From Alkalihalobacillus sp. LMS6 (lineage in GTDB: Bacteria; Bacillota; Bacilli; Bacillales; Bacillaceae_D), in contig NZ_CP093302.1 in assembly GCF_024362765.1 (NCBI RefSeq), positions 554,001 to 618,000 of the forward strand: a stretch of DNA of 64,000 bases, given 5' to 3'. The notes beneath the pieces are model-generated. The model saw nothing but the letters and a program-made list of their open reading frames with translations. It was not told the DNA's origin and did no database searches. The position numbers and the translations under genes are program-made. This document shows positions 34,643-42,676 of this stretch, one piece after another (position 1 is the stretch's first letter; each line of letters starts with the position of its first letter).

Positions 34643-35914
34643 ATGCCTCATTTCATCACGTTTAGTTTAACCATTGTCGAGACATGGTTCATTATGTTAA
34701 TTGCACTACAATTTATTCGAATGAAGATTCACAGGAATGAGCGCGTTTTTTTTATTATATCGTGTTCATTTTTAGCTGCGACGACATTTATTCTGCACGA
34801 AATCGATTTACATGCAATTCGCTTAGTCATATTCGCATTTTTGTTAACATGGACGATTGCGATTAAGAAAATGATACCCATGTATTATGCACTAGTTGGT
34901 GTACTTTTTTCGATAATTCTTGTGCTGTTTCTTGAAATGGTTATTTTTTCAGTTCTTCCGGTTGATCAAGAAGACTATTACAAAGCAGGGTTGGTAAGAA
35001 ATTTGGCAATAACGGCAAACATTTTATTAATGGGTGCCCTGTTGGTTATTTTTAGAAAGAAGCAACTGTATTTTATTGATATTTTCGCATTCTCAAATGT
35101 TTTTAACGGTACTAAAAAACCGATCGCAACGATATCGAGTGTATTGAGCCTTTCTTTTTTATGTGCGATTTTCTTGTTTCTCCAGATTGGAAGCTACCAA
35201 GTAAACACATGGTACATTACGTTTATCTTATTTTGCTTTTTTGTATTCTTATTTAAGTACTCCATTAATAAGCAAATAAAGGATATGGAGAGAGAAATGC
35301 AGCGTACCCATGAGGAACATCTGAAAATTAATATTATGAACGAACGGAAAATCCGGCATGACTTTATTTTTCATTTAAATACAATATACGCAATGGCTGA
35401 TTTAGGTCAGACAAAGGAATTAAAGGAGTATATTGAAGAGTTAAGCTCAGAAGTACGACTCGTCTATCGGAGTTTGCCATTAGAAGAAGTATCTTTATCA
35501 AATTTGATCATCAATTTTGAGCAAATGATGAACCACGATGCCATTCAACTGCATATCAAAATTGACGATACGCTTAAAGGCATGCCGCTCAAACCTCATG
35601 AAATTACAAGTGTCTTTGCGAATTTATTAACAAATGCGTATGAACATGTGAAAAAACACCCACATGTAAAACAAGAAGTCGAATTACGTGTGTATGCATA
35701 TGATTTTTCATATCGAATAGAGGTTACAAATGAAGTAGCCGAATTAAAAGTCATAGCCTATTTTGAAGAGCCTTATGTCCAAGATGCTTCAAAAGAAAGA
35801 GGGTATGGATTATTAAATGTACTTCAAACCATTCATTCGTATAACGGGCAAGTGTTTCCTGAACTGAATGCGGACAATCAACTAACGATTGTTCTGATTA
35901 TACCTAGGAGGTGA
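34643..35914 (+). CDS. agrC: AgrC-like sensor histidine kinase
   Basis: The 423-residue protein has six or seven membrane segments in its first 200 residues. A short coiled region and the kinase part follow: phospho-acceptor His in ERKIRHDFIFHLN (about residue 238) and ATP-binding N box FANLLTNAYEHVKKH, with GYGLLNV at the end. This is the AgrC class (GHKL, HPK10) that senses cyclic autoinducing peptides. It precedes agrB and agrD, so the order is C-B-D-A instead of the staphylococcal B-D-C-A. Start ATG with GAGGAG. Confidence 0.85.
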   Translation: MPHFITFSLTIVETWFIMLIALQFIRMKIHRNERVFFIISCSFLAATTFILHEIDLHAIRLVIFAFLLTWTIAIKKMIPMYYALVGVLFSIILVLFLEMVIFSVLPVDQEDYYKAGLVRNLAITANILLMGALLVIFRKKQLYFIDIFAFSNVFNGTKKPIATISSVLSLSFLCAIFLFLQIGSYQVNTWYITFILFCFFVFLFKYSINKQIKDMEREMQRTHEEHLKINIMNERKIRHDFIFHLNTIYAMADLGQTKELKEYIEELSSEVRLVYRSLPLEEVSLSNLIINFEQMMNHDAIQLHIKIDDTLKGMPLKPHEITSVFANLLTNAYEHVKKHPHVKQEVELRVYAYDFSYRIEVTNEVAELKVIAYFEEPYVQDASKERGYGLLNVLQTIHSYNGQVFPELNADNQLTIVLIIPRR

Positions 35915-35924
35915 ACAAAATCGA

Positions 35925-36551
35925 ATGAACTTACTCTCTCCTCGTGATGTAAGTGTGTCGCTGGCAGCTTTAATTGCTGAACGTATCCCTGAGTATGCGC
36001 CTAAACAAGATGAAATACGTTACGGTTTAGAATGGACATTCGCAGTCATTTTTCAGATCTCAGTGATTGTCCTTTTTTCACTTATAGTTAACCTGTTTAT
36101 TGAAACAATGATCTGTCTATTTGTAGGTATTTTTCTACGTGCCATCGGTGGGGGCGCGCATTTCGCAAGCTACATGAAATGTGCCATCTACAGTATTGGT
36201 GTAATTGTGCTGATTGTGCTGGCTCCTGTTTATTGGATAACAATTAGTGAGCCGATTTTGATGATTATTGCTTTGTTTTCTTTAGTGGCATACGCCGTCT
36301 ATGCGCCCGTCCTTCATAAAACAAAACATTTGTTTACTGATAAAAAGAAACGGGTGTTTAAATGGATGACAGTTGGATTTATTCTCTTTCTTATGCTTGT
36401 TACGTTCGTATTGGAGCTTTCTTCTCCAACGATTACGACAATTATTTGGTTATCAGTCTTTCTTCAAGCCGTATCACTAACCAAGCCTTTTCACCATTTC
36501 ATTGCTTGGGTTGATGATAAAACAACAATAAGAAGGAGTGGGGCAGTATGA
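35925..36551 (+). CDS. agrB: AgrB-like peptide-processing membrane protease
   Basis: The 208-residue integral membrane cysteine endopeptidase carries the family motif RAIGGGAHFASYMKC, giving His79 and Cys86, which correspond to the known catalytic His/Cys pair of AgrB. About five hydrophobic segments follow. It removes the AgrD tail and closes the peptide ring. Its stop overlaps the agrD start (ATGA), so enzyme and substrate are translated together. Confidence 0.9.
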   Translation: MNLLSPRDVSVSLAALIAERIPEYAPKQDEIRYGLEWTFAVIFQISVIVLFSLIVNLFIETMICLFVGIFLRAIGGGAHFASYMKCAIYSIGVIVLIVLAPVYWITISEPILMIIALFSLVAYAVYAPVLHKTKHLFTDKKKRVFKWMTVGFILFLMLVTFVLELSSPTITTIIWLSVFLQAVSLTKPFHHFIAWVDDKTTIRRSGAV

Positions 36552-36670
36552 CAAATTTTGTTTTAAAAATGTTAGCGGTATTTGGTTTAGCAAGTTCTAA
36601 GGGGACGTTAGCTTCTGTTTATTTCTCTCATGAACCGGAATTACCAGAGTCCTTAAAAGCAAAGGAGTAA
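36548..36670 (+). CDS. agrD: AgrD-like autoinducing peptide precursor with serine at the ring position
   Basis: The 40-residue peptide starts with an amphipathic N-terminus, MTNFVLKMLAVFGLASS. The ring-and-tail region is SVYFS followed by HEPELPESLKAKE. The acidic tail (xEPxxPE) is the conserved AgrB recognition part; aligning it places a five-residue ring SVYFS just before it. The ring-forming residue is serine, where most AgrD peptides have cysteine, and the peptide contains no cysteine at all. That predicts a lactone, as reported for Staphylococcus intermedius. Overlaps agrB by four bases. Confidence 0.85.
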   Translation: MTNFVLKMLAVFGLASSKGTLASVYFSHEPELPESLKAKE

Positions 36671-36672
36671 TC

Positions 36673-37401
36673 ATGAGACTTGCCAAGCCGTTAAACATAA
36701 TTGTAGTAGATGATGATCCCACGATGTTGCAATGGTATGAAGCTTTCTTTAACGATTCTAAACACCATTTAGTTGAATCGTTGATTAACGGCCACGAGTT
36801 GTTTGATATCTTAAATGAGAACTGCGTGGATGCAGTTCTCTTAGATATTGAACTAGAGGAAACAACAGGTCTAAAGCTTGCTAGAAGCTTAGCGATCTAT
36901 CATATTGAAATTGTTTTCGTAACCGCCCACAATAAGTATGCGATCGATGGATATGAACATTATCCATTTGATTTCTTACTAAAGCCGATTGATAAAGTAA
37001 GGCTAGCGCAGACATTGGACAAACTTGCTCATAAAAAGGGGGCGGAAGGGTCAACGCAAAAAATCGGATTTAAAGTGAAAGAAGGACTCCATTTCGTTGA
37101 AGTGAATGATATTTTATTTATAGAAAAATACAATCGGAAATTATTGATACACTTAGAAAAAAAAGATTCGATTCAAATTACTGAAAGCCTAAATAATATC
37201 GAGATGAAGCTAGAGAAATACGACTTTTACCGCATTCACAAATCGTATTTAATTCCATTAGCCCGTGTCGAATCGCTATCAAAAGATGATTTTATGAATT
37301 CCTTTAATCTTGTTTTACGAGGAACGGATACAACATTGCAAGTCAGCAAACATAAAATAAATGAACTAAAAGAAAAAGTTATGAAGTCGTCTGATATATA
37401 A
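36673..37401 (+). CDS. agrA: AgrA-like LytTR response regulator
   Basis: The 242-residue response regulator has a receiver domain with phospho-acceptor Asp58 in AVLLDIELEETTG, acidic pair VVDDDP and Lys in FDFLLKPID. The LytTR DNA-binding domain (about 130-240) contains IHKSYLIPLARV. It is the partner of AgrC and completes the circuit. The ATG is three bases after the agrD stop, with AAAGGAG inside agrD. Confidence 0.9.
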   Translation: MRLAKPLNIIVVDDDPTMLQWYEAFFNDSKHHLVESLINGHELFDILNENCVDAVLLDIELEETTGLKLARSLAIYHIEIVFVTAHNKYAIDGYEHYPFDFLLKPIDKVRLAQTLDKLAHKKGAEGSTQKIGFKVKEGLHFVEVNDILFIEKYNRKLLIHLEKKDSIQITESLNNIEMKLEKYDFYRIHKSYLIPLARVESLSKDDFMNSFNLVLRGTDTTLQVSKHKINELKEKVMKSSDI

Positions 37402-37457
37402 GTGTGAATTGTGAACTTTATGTCAATTTGTTACAATGGAATGAAGGAGGCGACGAA

Positions 37458-37760
37458 TTGAATTTACCAAGCTGTTGGTATTGCAACCATTCATATTCTT
37501 ACAAAGAAGCGTATGCTTGCTCGTTCGGTCGTTCAAAATGCCCAGCATGTAAAGAAAAGCAATACCAAACGAAAAATAGTTTTATTACAATGGGTATACC
37601 GATCGTACTAATTTTGTTGATTCCGCAGTTTGTCATTCAAGTGTTTGCTTCACTTTCATTTACAGCTCATGTTGGCGCTGTTTTAATCCTGTTCATTCCA
37701 CTTACATTGGTGCTGCCGTTTTTTTATCAATTTACAAATGAAGACAGGAGATTCGATTAA
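37458..37760 (+). CDS. Small zinc-ribbon membrane protein (CxxC...CxxC type)
   Basis: From the TTG at 37458 (AAGGAGG seven bases before it) a 100-residue protein reads LPSCWYCNHSYSYKEAYACS and then GRSKCPACKEKQY. Two membrane segments follow. The two CxxC pairs about 20 residues apart fit the cxxc_20_cxxc family of small Firmicutes membrane proteins. It closely follows agrA and is likely its co-transcribed downstream gene, but no role in signalling is known. Confidence 0.7.
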   Translation: MNLPSCWYCNHSYSYKEAYACSFGRSKCPACKEKQYQTKNSFITMGIPIVLILLIPQFVIQVFASLSFTAHVGAVLILFIPLTLVLPFFYQFTNEDRRFD

Positions 37761-37799
37761 GACCGCTATGATATAGACGGTCGTCTTTTTTTTTTTTTT
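37761..37799 (+). terminator. Terminator of the agr operon
   Basis: GACCGCTAT and ATAGACGGTC pair with one bulge around a 3-base loop, followed by a very long T-run (15 or so). It ends the agr transcript. Confidence 0.88.
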
Positions 37800-37812
37800 G
37801 GAGGGTGGTTTG

Positions 37813-38049
37813 TTGAAATACTTGGAGTGTGGGATTGGCAATCGCTGGTTGTTGCGGACTGAAGTTGAACATAAAGATGGAACGGAAGTTGAGTACCGTG
37901 GATGGCAGGGACCGATTGTATGTCAATCCTTCTATATTAGAGTCTGGGTTGGGCGAGCTGTTTACATCATAGATCTTAGAGAAGGATTTAAGAAGCAGTC
38001 GAAGAAACAGCGAAGATTTAAATGTGTTGTAGGGATCGTGAGTCAGTGA
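37813..38049 (+). CDS. DUF3977-like small protein
   Basis: From a TTG start (GGAGGG upstream) the 78-residue protein reads KYLECGIGNRWLLRTEVEHK, then DGTEVEYRGWQGPIV and VWVGRAVYIIDLREGFKKQ. This is the DUF3977 pattern as I recall it (KYxExGIGNxW, then xWIGxxVxIxDxxxGFK). Function unknown. The T-run of the agr terminator ends one base before its ribosome site, so it must have its own promoter or be expressed by read-through. Confidence 0.7.
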   Translation: MKYLECGIGNRWLLRTEVEHKDGTEVEYRGWQGPIVCQSFYIRVWVGRAVYIIDLREGFKKQSKKQRRFKCVVGIVSQ

Positions 38050-38061
38050 TGGGAAGCGAAT

Positions 38062-38084
38062 GAAAAAGAACCCTAGGTGGGTTC
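38062..38084 (-). terminator. Terminator of the rap-phr operon
   Basis: GAACCC and GGGTTC (38068-38084) form a 6-bp stem; on the minus strand it is followed by TTTTTCA. It lies just after the phr stop. Confidence 0.65.
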
Positions 38085-38090
38085 AAAAAC

Positions 38091-38216
38091 TTAGTGTCCA
38101 GTATCGGGTTTTGTGTATGTATTTACATTATGATCGCTAGAATAGTGACCATAATTCGTTGGTGTAATTGAAACGAGGAAAACAGTAAGTAAGATGAGAG
38201 AGAGCCACTTTTTCAT
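38091..38216 (-). CDS. Phr-type secreted signalling peptide precursor
   Basis: The 41-codon frame starts at 38216, two bases after the rap stop, with TAGGAG inside the end of rap. It reads MKKWLSLILLTVFLVSITPT (a Sec signal) and NYGHYSSDHNVNTYTKPDTGH. Phr peptides are exported, trimmed to 5-6 residues near the C-terminus and re-imported by Opp. PDTGH or KPDTGH would be the candidate mature peptide; the exact cut is a guess. Confidence 0.8.
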   Translation of the reverse strand: MKKWLSLILLTVFLVSITPTNYGHYSSDHNVNTYTKPDTGH

Positions 38217-38218
38217 AA

Positions 38219-39313
38219 TTAATCCACTCCTAATTTAAGAAGGTTTTTCTTCGATGAATACGCTTCACGTAAATATTTTATGGACAGTTCCAATCGATTT
38301 TGTTCTTCAAAGTAAACTGCCAATTCATCCGCTATTTCTTCTGCTTCAAAATAAAGATTATGCTTTTTTAGTGTATGAAGAGATTGATCAATAAGATCAA
38401 GGTCATTGTCTACATATAACCCTTTTAGTATGTAGCAATTCGAAATAAATTCAACTAGGTCAAACTGTCTTGCTTCTGTTAAGCCCTCTTCTAAGAGTGC
38501 GGTGGCGTCTGTCGTTTCGCTCATTTTAAATAACGTTTGTGCTAGATTATACTTTGTTTTAGCGGCAAGTGGGTGTGGCTCCGTCCCGATATTCTCTAAA
38601 ACATTTTCATAATATTGTTTTGCAGCTGAATAATTTTTATAGCGGTATTCATTGATACCGAGCATCCGGAGAACAATGATTTCAGCAAGAGGGTAGTTCT
38701 TTGCATGAATGAGATTTTCTTGTAAGATATCATTTGCTTTTTCATAGTTTTCCGTTTCGGAGAATAAACCTGCCATGATGTTATAACAAAAGATTACTTT
38801 CTCGGTGTATTGGAGACGTTTGTACGTAACAATCGCATCTTCTAAGTATGAACTGGCAAAAACATATTGATTTATACGTTGGAGCGCAGATCCCATATAG
38901 TAATGGAACTCTGCTTCTTCTGCGTCGTCGTTTACATATTCTAGTAATCGTTCTGCTTTACGAAACAGTTTAATCGCACTACGATAATGATCTTGCATGA
39001 ACTCATGTTGTCCGCTAATGAAATAATAAAAATAATGTAGGAGATTGTCCATCGAACTTCTTACGACAGGATCAACGTTTTTAAGCATTGCGTCGCCTGC
39101 TTCTTTATCGGTTGTTTGGTTCATCATCATGTCAAAGCGGTATTCGACGAGGGCATAGTAAGCAAGAATTTGATCACTTTGTTCCATTTTCTTAAGCATG
39201 TCTTTAATTTCAACTTGTAGAAGAATGGATTGATCAATGGAACGAGCGATGATACAGCTATACCACTCTACAATTTTCGCGCCCACAACTTCTGAACGGA
39301 TAGAATCCGACAT
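38219..39313 (-). CDS. Rap-family TPR regulator (response regulator phosphatase/inhibitor)
   Basis: The 364-residue all-helical protein has an N-terminal three-helix region (EWYSCIIARSIDQSILLQVE) and six to seven TPR repeats such as AEFHYYMGSALQRINQYVFA and KYNLAQTLFKMSETTDATAL. Length and layout match Rap proteins, which dephosphorylate Spo0F or block DNA-binding regulators until the Phr peptide binds the TPR face. The phr gene follows immediately. Which regulator it controls cannot be told from the sequence. Start ATG after AAAGGAGG. Confidence 0.88.
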   Translation of the reverse strand: MSDSIRSEVVGAKIVEWYSCIIARSIDQSILLQVEIKDMLKKMEQSDQILAYYALVEYRFDMMMNQTTDKEAGDAMLKNVDPVVRSSMDNLLHYFYYFISGQHEFMQDHYRSAIKLFRKAERLLEYVNDDAEEAEFHYYMGSALQRINQYVFASSYLEDAIVTYKRLQYTEKVIFCYNIMAGLFSETENYEKANDILQENLIHAKNYPLAEIIVLRMLGINEYRYKNYSAAKQYYENVLENIGTEPHPLAAKTKYNLAQTLFKMSETTDATALLEEGLTEARQFDLVEFISNCYILKGLYVDNDLDLIDQSLHTLKKHNLYFEAEEIADELAVYFEEQNRLELSIKYLREAYSSKKNLLKLGVD

Positions 39314-39543
39314 TTATGAACCTCCTTTCCTCATTTATAGTCTAATCTTACTAGAAAATGCAAATAATTGTAAGAACAATTGAATATTTCCCAATATACA
39401 ATTTGTTAAAATTAGTTGGTCCATAAGCATATAGCCAATTCTTTCTTTTTTTGTGTGTGCAAATCATTTAATAGGCGAGGAACGTTATCCTTTGTTTTAA
39501 TTTAGTAAGTGGGAAGAAGGATAATTTGAAGGAGTGTTGAAAA

Positions 39544-39779
39544 ATGGATAAACAACCGTTGACTGTAATAAATCGAAACCGAACCAATCTATAGAAGTGG
39601 CCTTTCGAACATGTAGTGATGACGCGTCCGGTTTATTTTTGTTTAAAGCAAGGGTTCTGCAAGCGGAAGTCTTTGCATCGTTAAACCAAGAACTACAGGC
39701 GAAAGCATGGGAAGTACGGGTCGAGGATGAAGAAATGAGCATTCGTTTGCAAGACATTGAAGATCAACTGAACAGTTAA
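39544..39779 (+). pseudogene. Small gene with an internal frameshift
   Basis: A strong site (GAAGGAG) and ATG at 39544 open MDKQPLTVINRNRTNL, then stop at 39592. A second frame resumes nearby: NKSKPNQSIEVAFRTCSDD, then ASGLFLFKARVLQAEVFASL and so on to a TAA at 39777-39779. One inserted base near 39567-39570 would join them into a protein of about 78 residues with an amphipathic C-terminal helix. It is either decayed or a sequencing error; no family recognised. Confidence 0.5.
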
Positions 39780-39802
39780 GCGGTATTTGGGGAGGAAGAG
39801 GG

Positions 39803-40216
39803 ATGAAGGTAAAGCCTCTAACAAAAGAGGATATAAAATTGATTGAAGCAGCTGAACAAGTGATCGAGCGAAACTATCGCTACGGCAAGCATCACATTGG
39901 CGCGGCGGTTCGAACAACGTCTGGTACGATCTATTCGGCTGTTCATTTAGAAGCCAATATTGGCAGAATTGCTGTATGTGGAGAGGCAATGGCTTTAGGG
40001 AAAGCAATCTCTGAGGGGGATCATTCGTTTTCGACTATGGTAGCAGTCGCACACCCGCATCCACATGAAGAGATGGACCAATGCTGGGTGGTGGCTCCTT
40101 GTGGAATGTGTCGGGAATTAATTAGCGATTACGGAAAAAATGTGGACGTCATCTTGCCCTATAAAGGGGAAACCGTCAAAGTGAATGTGCTCGAGTTGCT
40201 ACCTGAGAAATATTGA
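39803..40216 (+). CDS. Cytidine deaminase family protein
   Basis: This 137-residue protein has the cytidine/blasticidin deaminase fold: GAAVRTTSGTIYSAVHLEA, the zinc motif AVCGEAMALGKAI (Cys ligand, catalytic Glu) and APCGMCRELISDYG (PCxxC). The VHLEANIGRIAVCGEA arrangement is closer to the blasticidin-S deaminase-like subgroup than to housekeeping Cdd. It deaminates a cytosine-containing compound; the specificity is uncertain. ATG with GGAGGAAGAGG. Confidence 0.8.
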   Translation: MKVKPLTKEDIKLIEAAEQVIERNYRYGKHHIGAAVRTTSGTIYSAVHLEANIGRIAVCGEAMALGKAISEGDHSFSTMVAVAHPHPHEEMDQCWVVAPCGMCRELISDYGKNVDVILPYKGETVKVNVLELLPEKY

Positions 40217-40223
40217 AATGAAG

Positions 40224-40256
40224 AAAGTTCCTTGGCACACGACCAAGGAACTTTTT
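40224..40256. terminator. Bidirectional terminator
   Basis: AAAGTTCCTTGG and CCAAGGAACTTT form a perfect 12-bp stem with a 7-base loop and T-rich flanks on both strands, between convergent genes. Confidence 0.88.
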
Positions 40257-40262
40257 GAAAAT

Positions 40263-41588
40263 CTATACAACGCCAATCAAAACGGCAGTAAGGACCATGA
40301 CAATACTGAAACCCCAGAACCAGAAGAAAGAATAGCGAATGTATTTCCCCATGTCGATTCCAGCAAGGCCAACTGCTAACCAAACAGCAGGTGCTAGAGG
40401 ACTGACGAACGTACCGACCACATTCCCAATCATCATGGCGTAAGCAGAGGAAGCACTTACTACACCAACTTCAGATGTAATACTTTCCACAATCGGCATG
40501 AGGGCGAAGTAATAGGCATCGGTACTTGTAATAATGTCGAACGGAACACCGAACATACCAACAATGATATGTAACACAGGTAACACAGCTGCTGGTAAGA
40601 TCGCAATACTATCAACAGCAATCGATTCTAACATTCCAGAGCCATCTAGCACACCAAGAAAAGTTCCTGCTGATAAAATAACCGCAGCCATAAGCAAGGC
40701 ACTAGGTGAGTGTGCTTTAATTAGATCCATCTGCGTTTGTACATTGGGATAGTTGATCATAAGGGCTAATACAAGACCAATCATAAATATATAAGCAGAT
40801 GGAAGCGGGTTCCAAATCAAGACGATGAGCAATAAGATAAACAGAATCGCATTTGCCCAGATAAGATGGTAACGCTTTAATTTCGGATCACCAGAGTTAC
40901 TAATCGATTCTAGCGCTTCATTTAAATCAGCATCAGTCATCGTTGTCGCAGCAGCTTCAGAGTGAGCTGTTTTTTGAATACGCTTCTTCTCTCTTAGTCC
41001 TAGAACAAAGCCTAGAGTTAATACAAGGATGATCCCAATTAACTGCATTGGGATAAGTGGGACCCAAATATCGACGGGGTCGCCACCAATGACACTAGCG
41101 ACTCGACCAGTTGGACCCGCCCAAGGAACCATATTCATAATTCCAGCACTAATCCCAACAAGCATGACAAGTAAGTAAGGACTCATGCCAAGACGCTTGT
41201 ACAAAGGAAGAAGAGCAGGAATCGTTAACAGAAACGTTGTCGCGCCAGCGCCGTCTAAATGAGCAATTGTTCCGATAGCAGCTGTACCAACTGCCACAGT
41301 TACAACATTTCCTTTTGTAAGACGAACCATGCCACGAATAATCGGTTCAAAAAAGCCAGTGTCTTGCAACACGCCAAAAAATAGTATCGCAAAGATAAAC
41401 ATAATCGCGACATCTAATACACGATCAATCCCAATTTCAAAGAAACTCGTAATATCACTTGGACCAAAACCAGCAACGAAGGCCCCGACTAATGGAACAA
41501 TAATCATTGCAACGATAGGACTTGCTTTTCCCCATATAAGCAAAGCAACAGTAATAAGTATAATGGAAATTCCAATAATGCTTAACAA
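40263..41588 (-). CDS. Citrate transporter, CitMHS family
   Basis: The 441-residue polytopic protein has about twelve hydrophobic segments and matches the CitMHS family of metal-citrate/proton symporters, with IAHLDGAGATTFLLTIPALL and GIMNMVPWAGPTGRVASVI. The TTG start at 41588 follows AGGAGGG. A cre-like site upstream fits the known catabolite repression of Bacillus citM. No CitST two-component genes lie beside it. Confidence 0.87.
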   Translation of the reverse strand: MLSIIGISIILITVALLIWGKASPIVAMIIVPLVGAFVAGFGPSDITSFFEIGIDRVLDVAIMFIFAILFFGVLQDTGFFEPIIRGMVRLTKGNVVTVAVGTAAIGTIAHLDGAGATTFLLTIPALLPLYKRLGMSPYLLVMLVGISAGIMNMVPWAGPTGRVASVIGGDPVDIWVPLIPMQLIGIILVLTLGFVLGLREKKRIQKTAHSEAAATTMTDADLNEALESISNSGDPKLKRYHLIWANAILFILLLIVLIWNPLPSAYIFMIGLVLALMINYPNVQTQMDLIKAHSPSALLMAAVILSAGTFLGVLDGSGMLESIAVDSIAILPAAVLPVLHIIVGMFGVPFDIITSTDAYYFALMPIVESITSEVGVVSASSAYAMMIGNVVGTFVSPLAPAVWLAVGLAGIDMGKYIRYSFFWFWGFSIVMVLTAVLIGVV

Positions 41589-41617
41589 GCTAAAACCCTC
41601 CTGATGTAAAACAAAAA

Positions 41618-41631
41618 TGTTTGCGCTTACA
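41618..41631 (-). promoter_or_regulatory. cre-like site upstream of the citrate transporter
   Basis: Read on the minus strand, TGTAAGCGCAAACA matches TGWAANCGNTNWCA at 13 of 14 positions. It lies 30 bases upstream of the start codon, consistent with CcpA-mediated repression. Confidence 0.6.
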
Positions 41632-41732
41632 TATCTTTATATTTTGATAAGATTAGCACATTCCCATTTAGATCGGATGTTCTGGAGATAAAGAAAATAT
41701 CGTTCATTTTGTTCATGGATTGCCCCATCGCT

Positions 41733-41764
41733 AAAAAGCCTTACCACATCAACGATAAGGCTTA
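41733..41764 (-). terminator. Terminator of the 41762-42181 gene
   Basis: AAGCCTTA and TAAGGCTT form an 8-bp stem overlapping the stop codon, with TTTTT following on the minus strand. Confidence 0.7.
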
Positions 41765-42181
41765 AATCTGTTCTTTCAAGTCTTTCATAATTTGACTGAG
41801 CGGGTGGATGACGACCCCTTTTGCAGTAAGTCGATCTAATTCATCTTGATGTACGCCGTTCCCATAAATTAAATGATACTCCCACTCAGCATTCGGGACT
41901 CGTTTTTCACGTGAAGCTCGTCTTTTAAAAGAAGTGAATGTGTCTTGTAACCAGCGCTCTGTTTTGAAGGAAGGAGTAGATGAATGCCCTTTTTCTTGCG
42001 GTTGTTCTTTTAAAAATAGGCCATCAGACTGAACACGTAACTCGCAATGAATATAGCGCCAAGTGTTGTCTCCTTTGCTTTGGACAGCTAAAAGATCGAA
42101 TTCATCCTTCTCACCTTTCATGGTAAAGAAGCCTTGCTGGTTGTACCAGTATTCGACTAATTTACTAGTTGGTAGTGTCAT
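41762..42181 (-). CDS. Hypothetical protein, possibly nuclease-like fold
   Basis: This 139-residue soluble protein reads MTLPTSKLVEYWYNQQGFFT, then EFDLLAVQSKGDNTWRYIHC and ELRVQSDG. The pattern of an Asp (EFDLLA) followed by a Glu-x-x-like strand (HCELRV) recalls the PD-(D/E)xK nuclease core, but the lysine is missing from its usual place. The rest is unremarkable. No family call is made. Confidence 0.6.
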   Translation of the reverse strand: MTLPTSKLVEYWYNQQGFFTMKGEKDEFDLLAVQSKGDNTWRYIHCELRVQSDGLFLKEQPQEKGHSSTPSFKTERWLQDTFTSFKRRASREKRVPNAEWEYHLIYGNGVHQDELDRLTAKGVVIHPLSQIMKDLKEQI

Positions 42182-42481
42182 AGTGTTCCTCCTAAATCCT
42201 TATATTCCTTTTATTATAGCAGGCGTTTGTCGAATAAACGATTAATAAGGGAGGGAAATGTCAGTGGCTTATCGAATATGGGGTAATAAGTTTTAGAATG
42301 ATAAAGTTTAACAGGTTTATTCGTGCGTACCTTAAGTAAACATAAAATCACTAGGGAACCCGCACCAAAAAATCGATTGAATGTGTAATTAGGGAATTGA
42401 TGTTTAAGAACATTTGTTTTGTTTTAGTCTATTTAAGAATATTTTATGCGGAAGTCAAGGTTATTGCAGCTGATTTTCGCT

Positions 42482-42580
42482 ATCGCACTCCTTGTGAGTG
42501 CGTGGATTGAAATGTTGCTAAAATCGTTGTTAAAATCAAATGGGAATGATCACACTCCTTGTGAGTACGGGTTTGAGATT
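42482..42580 (+). CRISPR. Relic type I-C CRISPR array (two repeats, one spacer)
   Basis: Repeat 1 (42482-42513, 32 bp) contains the palindromic core CGCACTCCTTGTGAGTGCG and the 3' end TGGATTGAAAT, the hallmark of type I-C repeats in Bacilli. A 35-bp spacer (42514-42548) follows. Repeat 2 (42549-42580) matches at 23 of 32 positions, with decay toward its 3' end as in terminal repeats. No cas genes occur in the window. The upstream 42182-42481 interval is AT-rich and may be the old leader. Confidence 0.75.
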
Positions 42581-42633
42581 ATGAAGGTTAGAGTTGATTT
42601 AGATCTTTTCTTCAACTGCAATCCTCCCCCAAC

Positions 42634-42668
42634 ACAAAATACCCCTATTCAACGTTCTGAATAGGGGT
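42634..42668 (-). terminator. Terminator of the DASS transporter gene
   Basis: ACCCCTATTC and GAATAGGGGT form a 10-bp stem with an 8-base loop; the minus strand continues ATTTTG. It is just past the transporter stop. Confidence 0.75.
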
Positions 42669-42676
42669 GCTTTATC

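Noticed and set aside
42446-42664. A 72-codon plus-strand frame covering the CRISPR relic
   Set aside because: The frame runs through both repeats and has no ribosome binding site; the repeat-spacer-repeat structure explains it better.
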